A DNA stretch of 64,000 nucleotides from Kitasatospora phosalacinea (GCF_000716545.1 NZ_JNWZ01000008.1:62001-126000); one strand, 5' to 3'. Shown: positions 14,688 through 24,060, counted from the stretch's first letter. Translations and numbers: made by a program. Notes: a model not told the origin generated them from the letters alone.

Positions 14688-16883
14688 TCACCCCCGGACG
14701 GCGAGGACGAGCGGGAGCACGGCGGTGGCTCCGGCCTGGCGGAGCAGCCGGGCGGCGACCGTCAGCGTCCAGCCCGAGTCGACCAGGTCGTCGACCAGCA
14801 GGACCGGGCCCGGCTCGGCGGCCAGCGTCTCGGCGAGGCCGGGCGAGAGGGTGAGGGCCCCGGCGACCGAGCGCAGCCGCTGGGCGCTGTTGCTGCGCGG
14901 GCCGTGCGGCGGCTCCCCGGTGGCGTACTCGACCCGGCCGAGCAGCGGCATCCGGCCGATCGAGGCCAGGCCGCCGGCCAGGTCGGACACCAGCTGGGGC
15001 CGGGTGGAGGAGTCGAGCGCGACCACCCCGACCGGGCGGGCGAGCCGGTCGCCCTCCGGGCCGGCCGGCCCGGCCCAGCCGCCGGGACCCTTGGCCCAGT
15101 CCGCGACCACCCCGACCATCGCGTCCAGCACCTCGCGCGGCAGCGGCCCGTCCGGGGAGCGTTCGTCCAGCAGCGAGCGCAGGCGGCCGCCCCAGCCGAT
15201 GTCGGACAGCCGGCCCAGGGCGCGCCCCGGCTCGGCCTGCTGGGCCGGGGGGATCCGGCCCTTGAGCGGGACGCCCAGGGACTCCATGCCGGTGGGCCAC
15301 ATCCGCCTGGTCTCGAAGGAGACGCCGGGACGGCCGAGCGCGGCCCGGGCCGCGTCCAGCGCCCCGGTGGAGACCTCGGCGGAGTGCCGGGGCGGGGAGC
15401 AGCGGTCGCAGCGGCCGCACGGGGCCGCCTCGGGGTCGTCGAGCTGGCGGCGCAGGAACTCCATCCGGCAGCCCTCGGTGGCCACGTACTCCCGCATCGC
15501 CTGCTGCTCGGCCTCGCGGGCCCGGGCGACCTTGGCGTACCGCGCGGCGTCGTACTGCCACGGCTCGCCGGTGGACTCCCAGCCGCCGCGCACCCGGCGG
15601 ACCGCGCCGTCCACGTCGAGCACCTTGAGCATGGTCTCCAGCCGGGTGCGGCGGAGGTCGACCGAGGTTTCCAGGGCGGCGGTGGAGAGCGGGCGGCCCG
15701 CCCCGGACAGCGCGTCCAGCGTGCGGCGGACCTGCTCCTCGGCGGGGAAGCCGATCGAGGCGAAGTACCGCCAGATCGCCTCGTCCTCCCGGCCCGGCAG
15801 CAGCAGGACCTCGGCCCGGTCCACGCCGCGGCCGGCCCGGCCGACCTGCTGGTAGTAGGCGATCGGGGAGCTGGGCGAGCCGAGGTGCACCACGAAGCCG
15901 AGGTCGGGCTTGTCGAAGCCCATGCCCAGGGCGGAGGTGGCGACCAGCGCCTTGACCCGGTTCTCCAGCAGCGCCGACTCGGCCTCGCGGCGCTCCGCGT
16001 CCTCGGTCCGCCCGGAGTAGGAGGCGACCTGGTAGCCGCGCCCGCGCAGGAACTCGGTGACCTCCTCGGCGGCGGCCACCGTGAGGGTGTACACGATGCC
16101 GGAGCCGGGCAGGTCGGGCAGGTGGTCGGCGAGCCAGGCCAGCCGGTGCGCCGGGTCGGGCAGCGGCAGCACCGCCAGGCTGAGGCTCTCCCGGTCCAGC
16201 GGCCCGCGCAGCACCAGGGCCTGCGCGTCCCCCGCGCCGGTGCCGAGTTGCTCCGCGACGTCCGCGGTGACCCGGGCGTTCGCGGTCGCCGTGGTCGCCA
16301 GCACCGGGACACCGGGGGAGAGCTCGGCGAGCATGGTGCGCAGCCGCCGGTAGTCGGGCCGGAAGTCGTGCCCCCAGTCGGAGATGCAGTGCGCCTCGTC
16401 CACCACCAGCAGGCCGGTGGAGGCGGCGAGCTTGGGCAGCACGTGGTCGCGGAAGTCGGGGTTGTTCAGCCGCTCCGGGCTGACGAGGAGGACGTCGACC
16501 AGGCCGTCGGCGACCTCCTGCTGGATCTCCGACCACTCCTCGGGGTTGGCCGAGTTGATCGTCCGGGCGCGGATGCCCGCCCGGGCGGCCGAGTCGACCT
16601 GGTTGCGCATCAGGGCGAGGAGCGGGGAGACGATCACCGTCGGCCCGGCGCCGCGGGCGCGCAGCAGGGCCGTGGCGATGAAGTAGACGGCGGACTTGCC
16701 CCAGCCGGTGCGCTGGACCACCAGGGCCCGGCGACTGTCCACCACCAGTGCCTCGATGGCCCGCCACTGGTCCTCGCGCAGGGTGGCGCCCGGGCCGGCC
16801 AGGTCGCGCAGCACGGCTTCCGCGGCGGCCCGGACGGCGTCGCGGTCGGCGGGAGTGGTCGGGTGGAGTTCGCGCGTCTGCAT
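14688..16883 (-). CDS. recQ: RecQ-family ATP-dependent DNA helicase fused to a phosphoribosyltransferase-like domain
   Basis: The 731-residue protein contains the superfamily II helicase motifs in order: Walker A QRTGWGKSA, motif Ia SPLLALMRNQ, motif II VVDEAHCISDWGHDFR, motif III ATTATAN, and motif VI QQVGRAGRGVDRAEV. A zinc-binding subdomain with spaced cysteines (CRMEF...CGRCDRC) follows. RecQ enzymes unwind DNA 3-prime to 5-prime in recombination and fork repair. The last about 150 residues are not the usual HRDC domain. They end with LLVDDLVDSGWTLTVAARLL, the PRPP-binding signature of phosphoribosyltransferases. The ATG has no ribosome binding site and a TATCCA-like element shortly upstream, so the mRNA may be leaderless. 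It diverges from the DUF4192 gene across two DnaA-box-like sites. Confidence 0.9.
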   Translation of the reverse strand: MQTRELHPTTPADRDAVRAAAEAVLRDLAGPGATLREDQWRAIEALVVDSRRALVVQRTGWGKSAVYFIATALLRARGAGPTVIVSPLLALMRNQVDSAARAGIRARTINSANPEEWSEIQQEVADGLVDVLLVSPERLNNPDFRDHVLPKLAASTGLLVVDEAHCISDWGHDFRPDYRRLRTMLAELSPGVPVLATTATANARVTADVAEQLGTGAGDAQALVLRGPLDRESLSLAVLPLPDPAHRLAWLADHLPDLPGSGIVYTLTVAAAEEVTEFLRGRGYQVASYSGRTEDAERREAESALLENRVKALVATSALGMGFDKPDLGFVVHLGSPSSPIAYYQQVGRAGRGVDRAEVLLLPGREDEAIWRYFASIGFPAEEQVRRTLDALSGAGRPLSTAALETSVDLRRTRLETMLKVLDVDGAVRRVRGGWESTGEPWQYDAARYAKVARAREAEQQAMREYVATEGCRMEFLRRQLDDPEAAPCGRCDRCSPPRHSAEVSTGALDAARAALGRPGVSFETRRMWPTGMESLGVPLKGRIPPAQQAEPGRALGRLSDIGWGGRLRSLLDERSPDGPLPREVLDAMVGVVADWAKGPGGWAGPAGPEGDRLARPVGVVALDSSTRPQLVSDLAGGLASIGRMPLLGRVEYATGEPPHGPRSNSAQRLRSVAGALTLSPGLAETLAAEPGPVLLVDDLVDSGWTLTVAARLLRQAGATAVLPLVLAVRG

Positions 16884-16928
16884 GGGTCATGGATACCGTG
16901 CGGCACGGACGGACCGCGAATGGCGCCC

Positions 16929-16937
16929 TGTGGACAG
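16929..16937 (-). promoter_or_regulatory. DnaA-box-like 9-mer
   Basis: On the minus strand it reads CTGTCCACA, one base from the preferred Streptomyces DnaA box TTGTCCACA. It lies 46 bases upstream of the recQ start in the divergent intergenic region. It is paired with a second box at 17028-17036. Confidence 0.4.
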
Positions 16938-17027
16938 AGTGGCGTTCATCGGTTGATAGGCCGACGAATCGCCGTGGAAACTGTGAAATGTAGGCCATTC
17001 GGGGGAGGAGATGCTGAACCCCCCGAT

Positions 17028-17036
17028 TTATCCACA
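17028..17036 (+). promoter_or_regulatory. Consensus DnaA box
   Basis: TTATCCACA matches the classical bacterial DnaA box exactly. It lies 52 bases upstream of the DUF4192 start codon and about 99 bases from the other box in this divergent promoter region. It is likely regulatory; two boxes are far too few for an origin. Confidence 0.5.
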
Positions 17037-17087
17037 GGGTCGGACGAATTCTCCGCGGTCCGGCGCGATCCGGTCCAAGCTTCCGCC

Positions 17088-18551
17088 ATGACCGCAGACG
17101 ACCGCGCCACCACCCCCGCCCCGCACCCCGGCCACCTCCCGGTCCGGCTGCGCGGCCCCGCCGACATGGCGGAGATGCTCCCCTACCTGCTGGGCTTCTT
17201 CCCCGACGACAGCATCGTCGCGGTGGGCCTGCAGGGCGCCGGGCTCGACCAGGGCGGGGTGATCCGGATCGACATCCCGGAGGACCCCGCCGACTGGGAG
17301 CGCACCGCCGAGGAATCCGCCCGGCTGCTGATCGAGCTGTCCGAACAGCGCGACCGCCGGCCCGTCCAAGTCCTGCTGTACCTGTGCCGGGATCCCGCCG
17401 GGGACGCCCGCACGCCGGAGGCCGGGCACGCCGTGCTGTCGCGGCTCCGCCCGCTGGCGGCCGCGCTGGCCCGGGCCTTCCAGGCCCAGCAGGTGGTCGT
17501 CAAGGAGTCGCTGTGCGTCTCCGCCGGCCGCTGGTGGTCCTTCCTGTGCACCGGGGCCGACTGCTGCCCGCCGGAGGGCACCCCGGTCCGGGCGGCCCAC
17601 CAGCCGAGCCCGCTCGCCGTGGCGGCGACCTTCGCGGGGCTTGCCCCACGGGGCAGCCGCAAGGCGATCGTGGCCGGGCTGGCCCCGATCGGCCCGCCGG
17701 GCTGCGAGGCGCAGCGCCGCGCCCTGGAGGACGCCGGGCCGCCGTTCATCCGCGAACTGGCCGGCCCCGGCGGCCGGGCCGCCGCCGTCCGGCGCACCGC
17801 CGGGCTGCTGGCCGAGGCGATGGCCGAGTTCCGCGCCGGCGCCCGCGAGTTGGACACCGCCCGCACCGCCAGACTGCTGATCGGCATGCAGGACAAACTC
17901 GGCCGCGACCGCGCCGCCGAGTACGCCGAACCGGACGAACTCGCCGCCGCCCAACGGCTGTGGCGGTTCCTGATCCAACGCTGCGTCGACCCGTTCGAGC
18001 ACCTCGCCGTCCCACCGATGACCTTGATGGCCTGGACGTCCTGGCTGGCCGACGACTCGGCCACGGCCCGGGTCGTGCTGGCCAGGGCGCTCGAACTGGA
18101 GCCGGGCTACACCCTGGCCCAACTCCTCTACGAATCACTGAACTGCGGCATCTCCCCGGACGCCCTGCTGCGGGTGATCCGGCGCGAGCGCGCCGCCAGA
18201 CTGCGGGACGGGGAGTTCCCGCCCCCGCCGGAACTCCCGCCAGGGGCAACCCCGGTGGTTCCTGCCGCTTCCGGGCCCGCTTCCGGGCCCGCCGCTTCCG
18301 GGCCCGCTGCTCCGGGGCCCGCCGGTTCCGAGCCTGCCGGTTCCGGGCCGGGCGGGCCGGGGCCGGACGAGCCGGCCCCGAACGAACCGGGGCCGGGCGG
18401 CGATCGGCCGGCCGCTCCGGCCGACGGGCCGTCAGCCGCAGCCGTCCGGTCCGACCGGGGGCACCGCCCGCGCCCCCACCGTGCCGTTCCGGCGGTCGCC
18501 CGCGTCCGGCAGGTCCGGGCGCACCGAAGCCGACACGCGATCGGAGACTGA
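17088..18551 (+). CDS. DUF4192 family protein with long Pro/Ala/Gly tail
   Basis: The 487-residue protein matches the actinobacterial DUF4192 family by its opening (LRGPADMAEMLPYLLGFFPDDSIVAVGL), the middle motif ESLCVSAGRWWSFLCTGADCCPPEGTPV and the TPR-like end (LMAWTSWLADDSATARVVLARALELEPGYTLAQLL). The function is unknown. Residues about 395-487 form a disordered tail built from SGPA/PGPA repeats encoded by GC-rich direct repeats near 18266-18345, an addition that probably grew by slippage. The ATG at 17088 has no clear ribosome binding site. It is divergent from recQ, and that conserved pairing suggests a DNA-related or nucleotide-related role. Confidence 0.85.
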   Translation: MTADDRATTPAPHPGHLPVRLRGPADMAEMLPYLLGFFPDDSIVAVGLQGAGLDQGGVIRIDIPEDPADWERTAEESARLLIELSEQRDRRPVQVLLYLCRDPAGDARTPEAGHAVLSRLRPLAAALARAFQAQQVVVKESLCVSAGRWWSFLCTGADCCPPEGTPVRAAHQPSPLAVAATFAGLAPRGSRKAIVAGLAPIGPPGCEAQRRALEDAGPPFIRELAGPGGRAAAVRRTAGLLAEAMAEFRAGARELDTARTARLLIGMQDKLGRDRAAEYAEPDELAAAQRLWRFLIQRCVDPFEHLAVPPMTLMAWTSWLADDSATARVVLARALELEPGYTLAQLLYESLNCGISPDALLRVIRRERAARLRDGEFPPPPELPPGATPVVPAASGPASGPAASGPAAPGPAGSEPAGSGPGGPGPDEPAPNEPGPGGDRPAAPADGPSAAAVRSDRGHRPRPHRAVPAVARVRQVRAHRSRHAIGD

Positions 18552-18594
18552 CATGCGAACCCCCGACCCGCGGCCGCGGGGCGCCGGTGCCGGG

Positions 18595-19908
18595 CTAGAC
18601 CTCGCCGCGGGCCATCCGGATCAACCGGTCCAGCACCGCCCGGCCGCCGACCCGCACCCCGTCGTGCTCCCACTCGTTGGTGACCCAGACCCCGGTACCG
18701 GCCACCGCGTCCGCGGTCTCCAGCGAATGCGCCGTGTCCACGTACATGTCGTCGTGGTACACCGCCGCGTACACCGGTACCTGGTTCGCCGCCAGGCGCG
18801 GCAGGTCGTACAGGTCGGGCCAGTCGGTGCGCTCCGCCAGCAGCTGCGCCGTCTCGCGCAGCGGCCGCAGAGCCGGGTCGGTCTCGAACATCCAGGGGTG
18901 GATCATCTCGCCGGTGAGCAGCACTGGTCCGTCCCCGGCCAGCGCCGCCTCCGCGTCGAACTCGGGGAACTCCTCGCGCACCCGCTCCGCCGCCCAGCCG
19001 GTGGCCCCGGCGTCGACCGAGCGCTGCCCGTAGATCGACTCGTGCAGGACGGCGTACAGGGGGTTCTGCGCGAAGGACAGGTGCGACTGCGCCCCGGCCA
19101 GGAAGGTGTCGGAGAGCTCCGGCCCGTCCGGCCCCTCCACCCAGGCCTCCTCCAGCAGGTAGTGCAGGACGGAGGAGCCGGAGCCGCCGCCCAGCAGGAT
19201 GCCCAGCGCCTGGAACGCCCGCACGGTCAGCGTCCCGCCGTCGGGGAGCGTCGCGGGCCGCTCGACCAGGTGCGCCGCGATTCGCCGTACCGCCGCCACG
19301 TCCTGGGGGAAGCGCGCGTAGTGCCCGGCGTTCTTGCGGGCGACGCGCGGGTAGGCCGCGCGGTAGACCTCGTCCGCCGAGCGGCGCAGGCCGGCCAGGC
19401 CGCCGGTGACGAAGGCCTCGCGCAGGTGCTCCGGGGCCAGCGAGAGGTAGGTCAGGGTGCAGAAGCCGCCGAAGCTCTGTCCCAACAGGCTCCACCTGCC
19501 GTCGGCGCCGAGCAGCTGGCGGCGGATCAGTTCGGCGTCCCGGACGATCGAGTCGGCCCGGAAGTGCGCCAGGTACTCGGCCTGCTGCCGGGCGTCGCCG
19601 CGCCGGGCCAGGGTCTGGCGGTTGGCGGGGGTCGAGCGGCCGGTGCCGCGCTGGTCCAGCAGCAGCACCCGGTAGTCGTCCAGTGCCCGGTCCAGCCAGC
19701 CGTCCCGGCCCAGCGGCCGGTTGGCCTTCCCGCCGGGGCCGCCCTGCAGGTACACCAGCCACGGCAGTTCCTCGTGCTCGCGTCCGGCGGCCACCACCTC
19801 GCGGGCGTAGACCTCGATCTCCTCGCCCCCGGGAGCACCGTGGTCCAGCGGCACCCGGAAGACGTGATCGGTGGTGACGATTCCGGGGATGCGGCTGAGG
19901 GAGGACAT
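18595..19908 (-). CDS. Alpha/beta hydrolase, proline iminopeptidase type (S33)
   Basis: The 437-residue enzyme has the oxyanion motif LQGGPGGKAN, the conserved LLDQRGTGRSTP strand, the nucleophile elbow GQSFGG, a late Asp in YHDDMYVD and the catalytic His in NEWEHDGVR, the full triad of a prolyl aminopeptidase. It would remove N-terminal proline (or a bulky residue) from peptides in the cytoplasm, since no signal peptide is present. The ATG is preceded by AGGAGTTGC. It is convergent with the DUF4192 gene (43 bases apart) and divergent from the debranching-enzyme-like gene. Confidence 0.9.
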   Translation of the reverse strand: MSSLSRIPGIVTTDHVFRVPLDHGAPGGEEIEVYAREVVAAGREHEELPWLVYLQGGPGGKANRPLGRDGWLDRALDDYRVLLLDQRGTGRSTPANRQTLARRGDARQQAEYLAHFRADSIVRDAELIRRQLLGADGRWSLLGQSFGGFCTLTYLSLAPEHLREAFVTGGLAGLRRSADEVYRAAYPRVARKNAGHYARFPQDVAAVRRIAAHLVERPATLPDGGTLTVRAFQALGILLGGGSGSSVLHYLLEEAWVEGPDGPELSDTFLAGAQSHLSFAQNPLYAVLHESIYGQRSVDAGATGWAAERVREEFPEFDAEAALAGDGPVLLTGEMIHPWMFETDPALRPLRETAQLLAERTDWPDLYDLPRLAANQVPVYAAVYHDDMYVDTAHSLETADAVAGTGVWVTNEWEHDGVRVGGRAVLDRLIRMARGEV

Positions 19909-20448
19909 GCAACTCCTAGGTGCGAGCTGGTCACAGGTGGGTCGCGACGCCGATCGCCGGGGTCACCGGTGCGTCCGTCGTCGTCCTCGCACCGTATCCT
20001 GACCCCGGACAGGAGCCGCCGGGGGGCGTCCGCCGCGTGCGGAGCACCCCGAACGGCGCCACGACACAGCGGGCGCTCCGGGTGCCGGCCGCGGAGCACC
20101 GAGGAACCATCGGCTCGCGGCCGCCTCCGACCGGGCGTCCGCCGGGCGGGCGTGACCTGGGGCAGGTGTGGTGCGTTCATTCTGCGGAACGCCGCCACCC
20201 GAACCGGCACCCCCGGGCCGACCGTGCGGGGCACCGGCCACGCCTTGTTCGACCCGGCGCGGCCGATCCCCGGACGACCCCGGAGCCCGGGCCGGAGCGT
20301 CGCCCCGGCGGGGGCGGAGCACTGGCGGCCAGGTCCGACCCGAGTCGGAGCCGCGTGTTCCGGCGGCAGAGCAGCACAGTCCGCGATCGATCACGCTCGC
20401 GGCCGACCGAGCCCGCAGCCCTCGGCCGGTCCGGGGGAGGAGAGCCCG
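19909..20448. other. 540-base divergent intergenic region
   Basis: This very GC-rich stretch between two divergent genes must hold both promoters. Frames here are open by composition alone, with no ribosome binding sites or recognisable products, so I call no gene. I see no strong palindrome or repeat. Confidence 0.5.
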
Positions 20449-23151
20449 GTGACCGACTCAAGGCCACCCCACGCAGCGCCCCAACCGCTGCCGCCCGCCA
20501 ACCCGCCGGCCCCCGGCGCCGCCACCGCGCCGCCCGGCCGCCCGGCCGTTCCTCCGCCACCCCGCCTGACCACACCTCCGTACGGCACGCCCACCGGCCC
20601 CACGCCCACCGGCCCCGTCCCCGCAACGGCCGGGCCCGGCCCGGTGGTTCCCGGCGCTCCGCCGTACGGCACGCCCCTGCCCGGCACCCAGGCACCGGGC
20701 ACCCCGCCCTTCGGCATCCCGCCGGGCGCCGCCCACCCGTACGCGGCCCCGACGTACGCCGCCCCGACGAACACGCCCCCGTACGGCACCCCCGCCGGGA
20801 GCGCGCTCCACGGGCCCGGCGGCACCCCGCCGTACGGCACCGTGACCCGGCCCGCCCCGGGCCACCCGGCGGCCGGGCGCGGCGCCCCGGCCCCGCGGGC
20901 CGACCACCAGGCGGCCCCGGGCGCAGCGCCCGGGGCCAGGTCGGAGCAGGTGGCGGGTGCGCCCGCGGCCGGCCCGGCCCGGCCCACCGGCCACCTGCCA
21001 CCGCCGCGGCCGCAGCCCTCCGCCGCGCACGACGTCCTGTGCGTCAACGCCCCCGGCATGGCGGCCTCCGGGCCGGACGGCCAGCTGCGCGGCCAGGGCC
21101 TGCACGGCTTCTTCCGGCACGGCGTGCGCACCCTGGCCCGGATGGAGCTGCGGCTGGGCGGCATGGAGCCGCTCCCGCTCCAGGGCACCCTGACGTCCAC
21201 GGCGGCGGCCAGGTTCGTCGGCTCGGTCCGGGTGCCCGGAGACCTCGACCCGGATCCGGCGCTGACGGTCGAACGGCTGCGGCACGCCGACGGCGCGGAG
21301 ACGGTGACGGTCCGCAACACGGGCGCCCGCCCGGCCCGGCTGCCGCTGGAGATCGCGCTCGGCACCGACCTCGGCCTGCTCACCGACATCGCCGCGGGCC
21401 GCCGCTCGGCCGACCTGCCGGGCCAGGTCCAGTCGTCCGGCCTGCGCTGGGTCGGCCAGGGCCGGGCGGCCACCGTCAGCGCGCGGCCCTCGCCGCACGC
21501 GGTGCTGGCCGGGGCGGGCGTGCTGCGCTGGGACTTGGAGATCCAGCCCGGAGCCCGCTGGTCGGTCGACCTCCGCGCGGAGCTGGAGACCCCGTCGACG
21601 GGGCGGCCGCCGACCGGGCGCGGCCCCGGCGTGCCGCTGCCCTGGTCCGAGCCCGAGGTGCGGGCCGACGACCGCCGGGCCACCCGCCTGGTCGCCCGCG
21701 CCCTGGACTCGCTGGGCGGCCTGCTGCTCGCCGACGCGGACCGGCCGACCGACCTCTACACCGCCTCGGGCGCGCCCTGGCGCTTCGGCCTCACCGCCGC
21801 CGACGCGCTCTGGGCCGCCAGGATGACCCTGCCGCTCGGCACCCGGCTCGCCGCCGGCACCCTGCGGGCGGTCGCCCGTCGCCAGCACCACGCCGCCCCG
21901 CAGGCCGCCGCCGCACCCCGGTCGGCCGAGGCCGCCCCGGCTGACGGCGCGCCGGCTCCGGAAGGCACCGGTCCGGTGCCCGGGCAGGTCTCCGGCGCGA
22001 CCGGCGGGGCGAACCCGCCCGGCGGCGAGCCCGGGGCGGTGGCGCAGACCATGGACGGGGTGATCCCCGGCCCGCTGCGGCACGGCGGCCCCGAACTGCC
22101 CGCCAGCTGCACGGCGACGGAGGCGACCCTGCTGTTCGTCACGGTGCTGGCGGAGGCCTGGCGCTGGGGCATGCCCAGGGCCGAGGTCGCCGAGCTGCTC
22201 CCGGCGGCGGAGCGGGCGCTCGGCGCGCTGCGGGCGGCGGTCGTGGACGGTCCGGACGGCCCGGTCGGGTTCGTCGCCGACTTCGGCCGCCCGGCGGAGG
22301 AGCGCGCCGCGCGCCCCGGACCGGCCAGGTGCGAGGTCCAGGCCCAGGCCCACCGGGCCGCCCTCCAGGGCGCCGACCTGCTCGACGCCTTCGACCGCCC
22401 CGGCGCGGCCCAGTGGCGTTCCTGGGCGGCCGAGTTGAGAGAACGGTTCCGCGAGCAGTTCTGGATCGACGACCTGTCCGGCGGCCGCCCGGCCGCCGCC
22501 CTGCTGGCCCCGGACCGGCCGGTGCCGGCCATCGCGTCCACCCTGGTGCACCTCTTCGACCCCGGCCTGGCCGCCGAGGGCGAACTGCACGAGGGCCTGC
22601 TCGACCGCGAGCAGACCAGGCTGCTGGCCCAGCGCCTGGTGGCCCCGGAACTCGACTGCGGCTGGGGCCTGCGCACCCTGAGCACGAAGTCCCCCCGCTT
22701 CAACCCGCTCGGCCACCGCAGCGGCGCGGTCCGGATCCAGGAGACCGCGCTCGCGGTCAGCGGCCTGGTGGACGCGGGGTTCGAGCGGGAGGCCGAAATA
22801 CTGCTGGAGGGCCTGCTGGAGGCTTCCGTGCACTTCGAGGGCCGCCTGCCGGAGATGTACGCCGGCGAGCAGAAGGTCGCCGACTGCCCGCCCGTCCCGC
22901 ACCCGGCGGCCTGCCGTCCGGCCGCGGTCTCCGCGGCGGCCGCCGTCCACCTGGTGCTCTCGCTGGCGGGCGTCCGCCCCGACGTCCCGTCCGGGCGGGT
23001 GGCCACCCGCCCGGCGAGCACCGCCCCGCTGGGCGCCCTGGAACTGACCGGCCTTCGGGTGGCCGGCGAGCCGTTCTCGGTCCGGGTCAGCCGGATCGGC
23101 GTCGCGGTCGTGGAGGAGGCGCCGTCGTTCCTGCAACTCGCCGCCGGCTGA
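20449..23151 (+). CDS. Glycogen-debranching-like glycosidase with long proline-rich N-terminus
   Basis: Residues about 1-190 of this 900-residue protein are low-complexity Pro/Gly/Thr/Tyr sequence with five PPYGT- or PPFGI-type repeats. From about residue 195 ([33 protein letters not shown]) it follows the glycogen-debranching N-terminal domain (PF14742 type). An (alpha/alpha)6 glycosidase-like domain then follows ([37 protein letters not shown], and [38 protein letters not shown] near the end), as in amylo-alpha-1,6-glucosidase-like proteins. It probably hydrolyses an alpha-glucan or glycosylated metabolite in the cytoplasm. The GTG start has GGAGGAGAG upstream. No signal peptide is seen despite the unusual N-terminus. 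Confidence 0.85.
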   Translation: MTDSRPPHAAPQPLPPANPPAPGAATAPPGRPAVPPPPRLTTPPYGTPTGPTPTGPVPATAGPGPVVPGAPPYGTPLPGTQAPGTPPFGIPPGAAHPYAAPTYAAPTNTPPYGTPAGSALHGPGGTPPYGTVTRPAPGHPAAGRGAPAPRADHQAAPGAAPGARSEQVAGAPAAGPARPTGHLPPPRPQPSAAHDVLCVNAPGMAASGPDGQLRGQGLHGFFRHGVRTLARMELRLGGMEPLPLQGTLTSTAAARFVGSVRVPGDLDPDPALTVERLRHADGAETVTVRNTGARPARLPLEIALGTDLGLLTDIAAGRRSADLPGQVQSSGLRWVGQGRAATVSARPSPHAVLAGAGVLRWDLEIQPGARWSVDLRAELETPSTGRPPTGRGPGVPLPWSEPEVRADDRRATRLVARALDSLGGLLLADADRPTDLYTASGAPWRFGLTAADALWAARMTLPLGTRLAAGTLRAVARRQHHAAPQAAAAPRSAEAAPADGAPAPEGTGPVPGQVSGATGGANPPGGEPGAVAQTMDGVIPGPLRHGGPELPASCTATEATLLFVTVLAEAWRWGMPRAEVAELLPAAERALGALRAAVVDGPDGPVGFVADFGRPAEERAARPGPARCEVQAQAHRAALQGADLLDAFDRPGAAQWRSWAAELRERFREQFWIDDLSGGRPAAALLAPDRPVPAIASTLVHLFDPGLAAEGELHEGLLDREQTRLLAQRLVAPELDCGWGLRTLSTKSPRFNPLGHRSGAVRIQETALAVSGLVDAGFEREAEILLEGLLEASVHFEGRLPEMYAGEQKVADCPPVPHPAACRPAAVSAAAAVHLVLSLAGVRPDVPSGRVATRPASTAPLGALELTGLRVAGEPFSVRVSRIGVAVVEEAPSFLQLAAG

Positions 23152-23207
23152 GCACCCGGCCGGGAGTCCCTGCTCCGGAGGGTGGAAGAGGCCGTGGTCT
23201 GTGATTA

Positions 23208-23222
23208 TCGTCAGAGAGACGA
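23208..23222. promoter_or_regulatory. Candidate operator upstream of the Nudix regulator
   Basis: TCGTC-AGAGA-GACGA, with 5-bp perfect arms, lies directly before the -10 element of the following gene. NrtR-type Nudix regulators bind operators in their own promoters, so this is a reasonable site; assignment is inference. Confidence 0.4.
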
Positions 23223-23223
23223 C

Positions 23224-23229
23224 TAAGAT
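23224..23229 (+). promoter_or_regulatory. -10 element for the Nudix regulator, probably leaderless
   Basis: TAAGAT fits the TAnnnT pattern and ends 7 bases before the ATG at 23237, so transcription would begin at or next to the start codon. No ribosome binding site is present. Confidence 0.5.
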
Positions 23230-23236
23230 CGGCCGC

Positions 23237-23995
23237 ATGTCGCGTTATGACCCGTCGGCCTTCCCCCCGTTCGCAGTCACGGTTGACCTCGTGGTGCTGA
23301 CGGTGCGCGACCATGAGCTGTGCGCCCTGCTGGTGAAGCGCGGCGAGGCCCCGTTCCAGGGGTACTGGGCGCTGCCGGGCGGCTTCGTGCGGCTGGACGA
23401 GGGCCTGGCCGAGGCGGCGTCCCGGGAGTTGGCGGAGGAGACCGGGCTGCGGGCCCAGTCGCTGCCGGGCAGCCTCCAGGCCGGGCAGACCCCCGCCGGG
23501 GCGCACCTGGAACAGCTCGCCACCTACGGGCACCCGCAGCGGGACCCTCGGATGCGGGTGGTGAGCGTCGCGTACCTGGCCCTCGCCCCGGACCTGCCGT
23601 CGCCCCGCGCGGGCGGTGACGCCAGCAGTGCCAGGTGGGCCCCGGTGAGTGAACTGCTCGGCACGGAGCCCAACGACGGGGTACTGCTCGCCTTCGACCA
23701 CGGCCGGATCCTGGCGGACGGGGTGGAGCGCGCCAGGTCGAAGATCGAGTACTCCTCGCTGGCGACGGCCTTCTGCCCTCCCGAGTTCACCGTCGGGGAA
23801 CTGCGCCGGGTCTACGAGGCGGTGTGGGGCGTGGTGCTCGACCCGCGCAACTTCCACCGCAAGGTGACCGGCACCCCCGGCTTCCTGCTGCCCTCCGGCG
23901 GCACCACGACCCGTCAGGGCGGCCGCCCCGCCCAGCTGTTCACCGCCGGCGGCGCCACCGTCCTCAACCCCCCGATGCTGCGCCCCGAATCCTGA
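23237..23995 (+). CDS. Nudix-domain transcriptional regulator, NrtR type
   Basis: The 252-residue protein has an N-terminal Nudix fold ([28 protein letters not shown] at about residues 49-76, close to the GX5EX7REUXEEXGU box) and a C-terminal winged helix ([27 protein letters not shown]). This is the two-domain layout of NrtR, which senses ADP-ribose or related ligands and represses NAD-metabolism genes in many bacteria. The Nudix box is nearly intact, so hydrolase activity is possible. No NAD gene is adjacent here, so targets are unknown. The ATG sits 7 bases after a -10 element (leaderless). The stop lies inside the first unit of a tandem repeat. Confidence 0.85.
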   Translation: MSRYDPSAFPPFAVTVDLVVLTVRDHELCALLVKRGEAPFQGYWALPGGFVRLDEGLAEAASRELAEETGLRAQSLPGSLQAGQTPAGAHLEQLATYGHPQRDPRMRVVSVAYLALAPDLPSPRAGGDASSARWAPVSELLGTEPNDGVLLAFDHGRILADGVERARSKIEYSSLATAFCPPEFTVGELRRVYEAVWGVVLDPRNFHRKVTGTPGFLLPSGGTTTRQGGRPAQLFTAGGATVLNPPMLRPES

Positions 23996-24060
23996 ACCGA
24001 ATCCTGAACCGGGCCTGAACCGGGCCTGAACCGAGCCCTGGACCGAGCCCTGAACCGAGT
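23991..24060. repeat. Six tandem copies of an 11-12 bp repeat
   Basis: The unit is CCTGAACCG followed by RR or RRY (units start at 23991, 24003, 24014, 24025, 24037 and 24049). Five units have CCTGAACCG and one has CCTGGACCG. The first copy contains the stop codon of the Nudix regulator. The rest of the gap to 24262 holds the promoter region of the ABC pair. Confidence 0.9.

Noticed and set aside
16929..17036. Replication origin
   Set aside because: Only two DnaA boxes; an origin of this group has many clustered boxes near dnaA, which is not here.
19963..20452. Short open frames on both strands in the 540-base gap
   Set aside because: No ribosome binding sites, no similarity that I recognise, and Arg/Pro-rich composition expected from GC content.
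23991..24060. CRISPR array
   Set aside because: Units are 11-12 bp and directly abutting, with no spacers and no cas genes.
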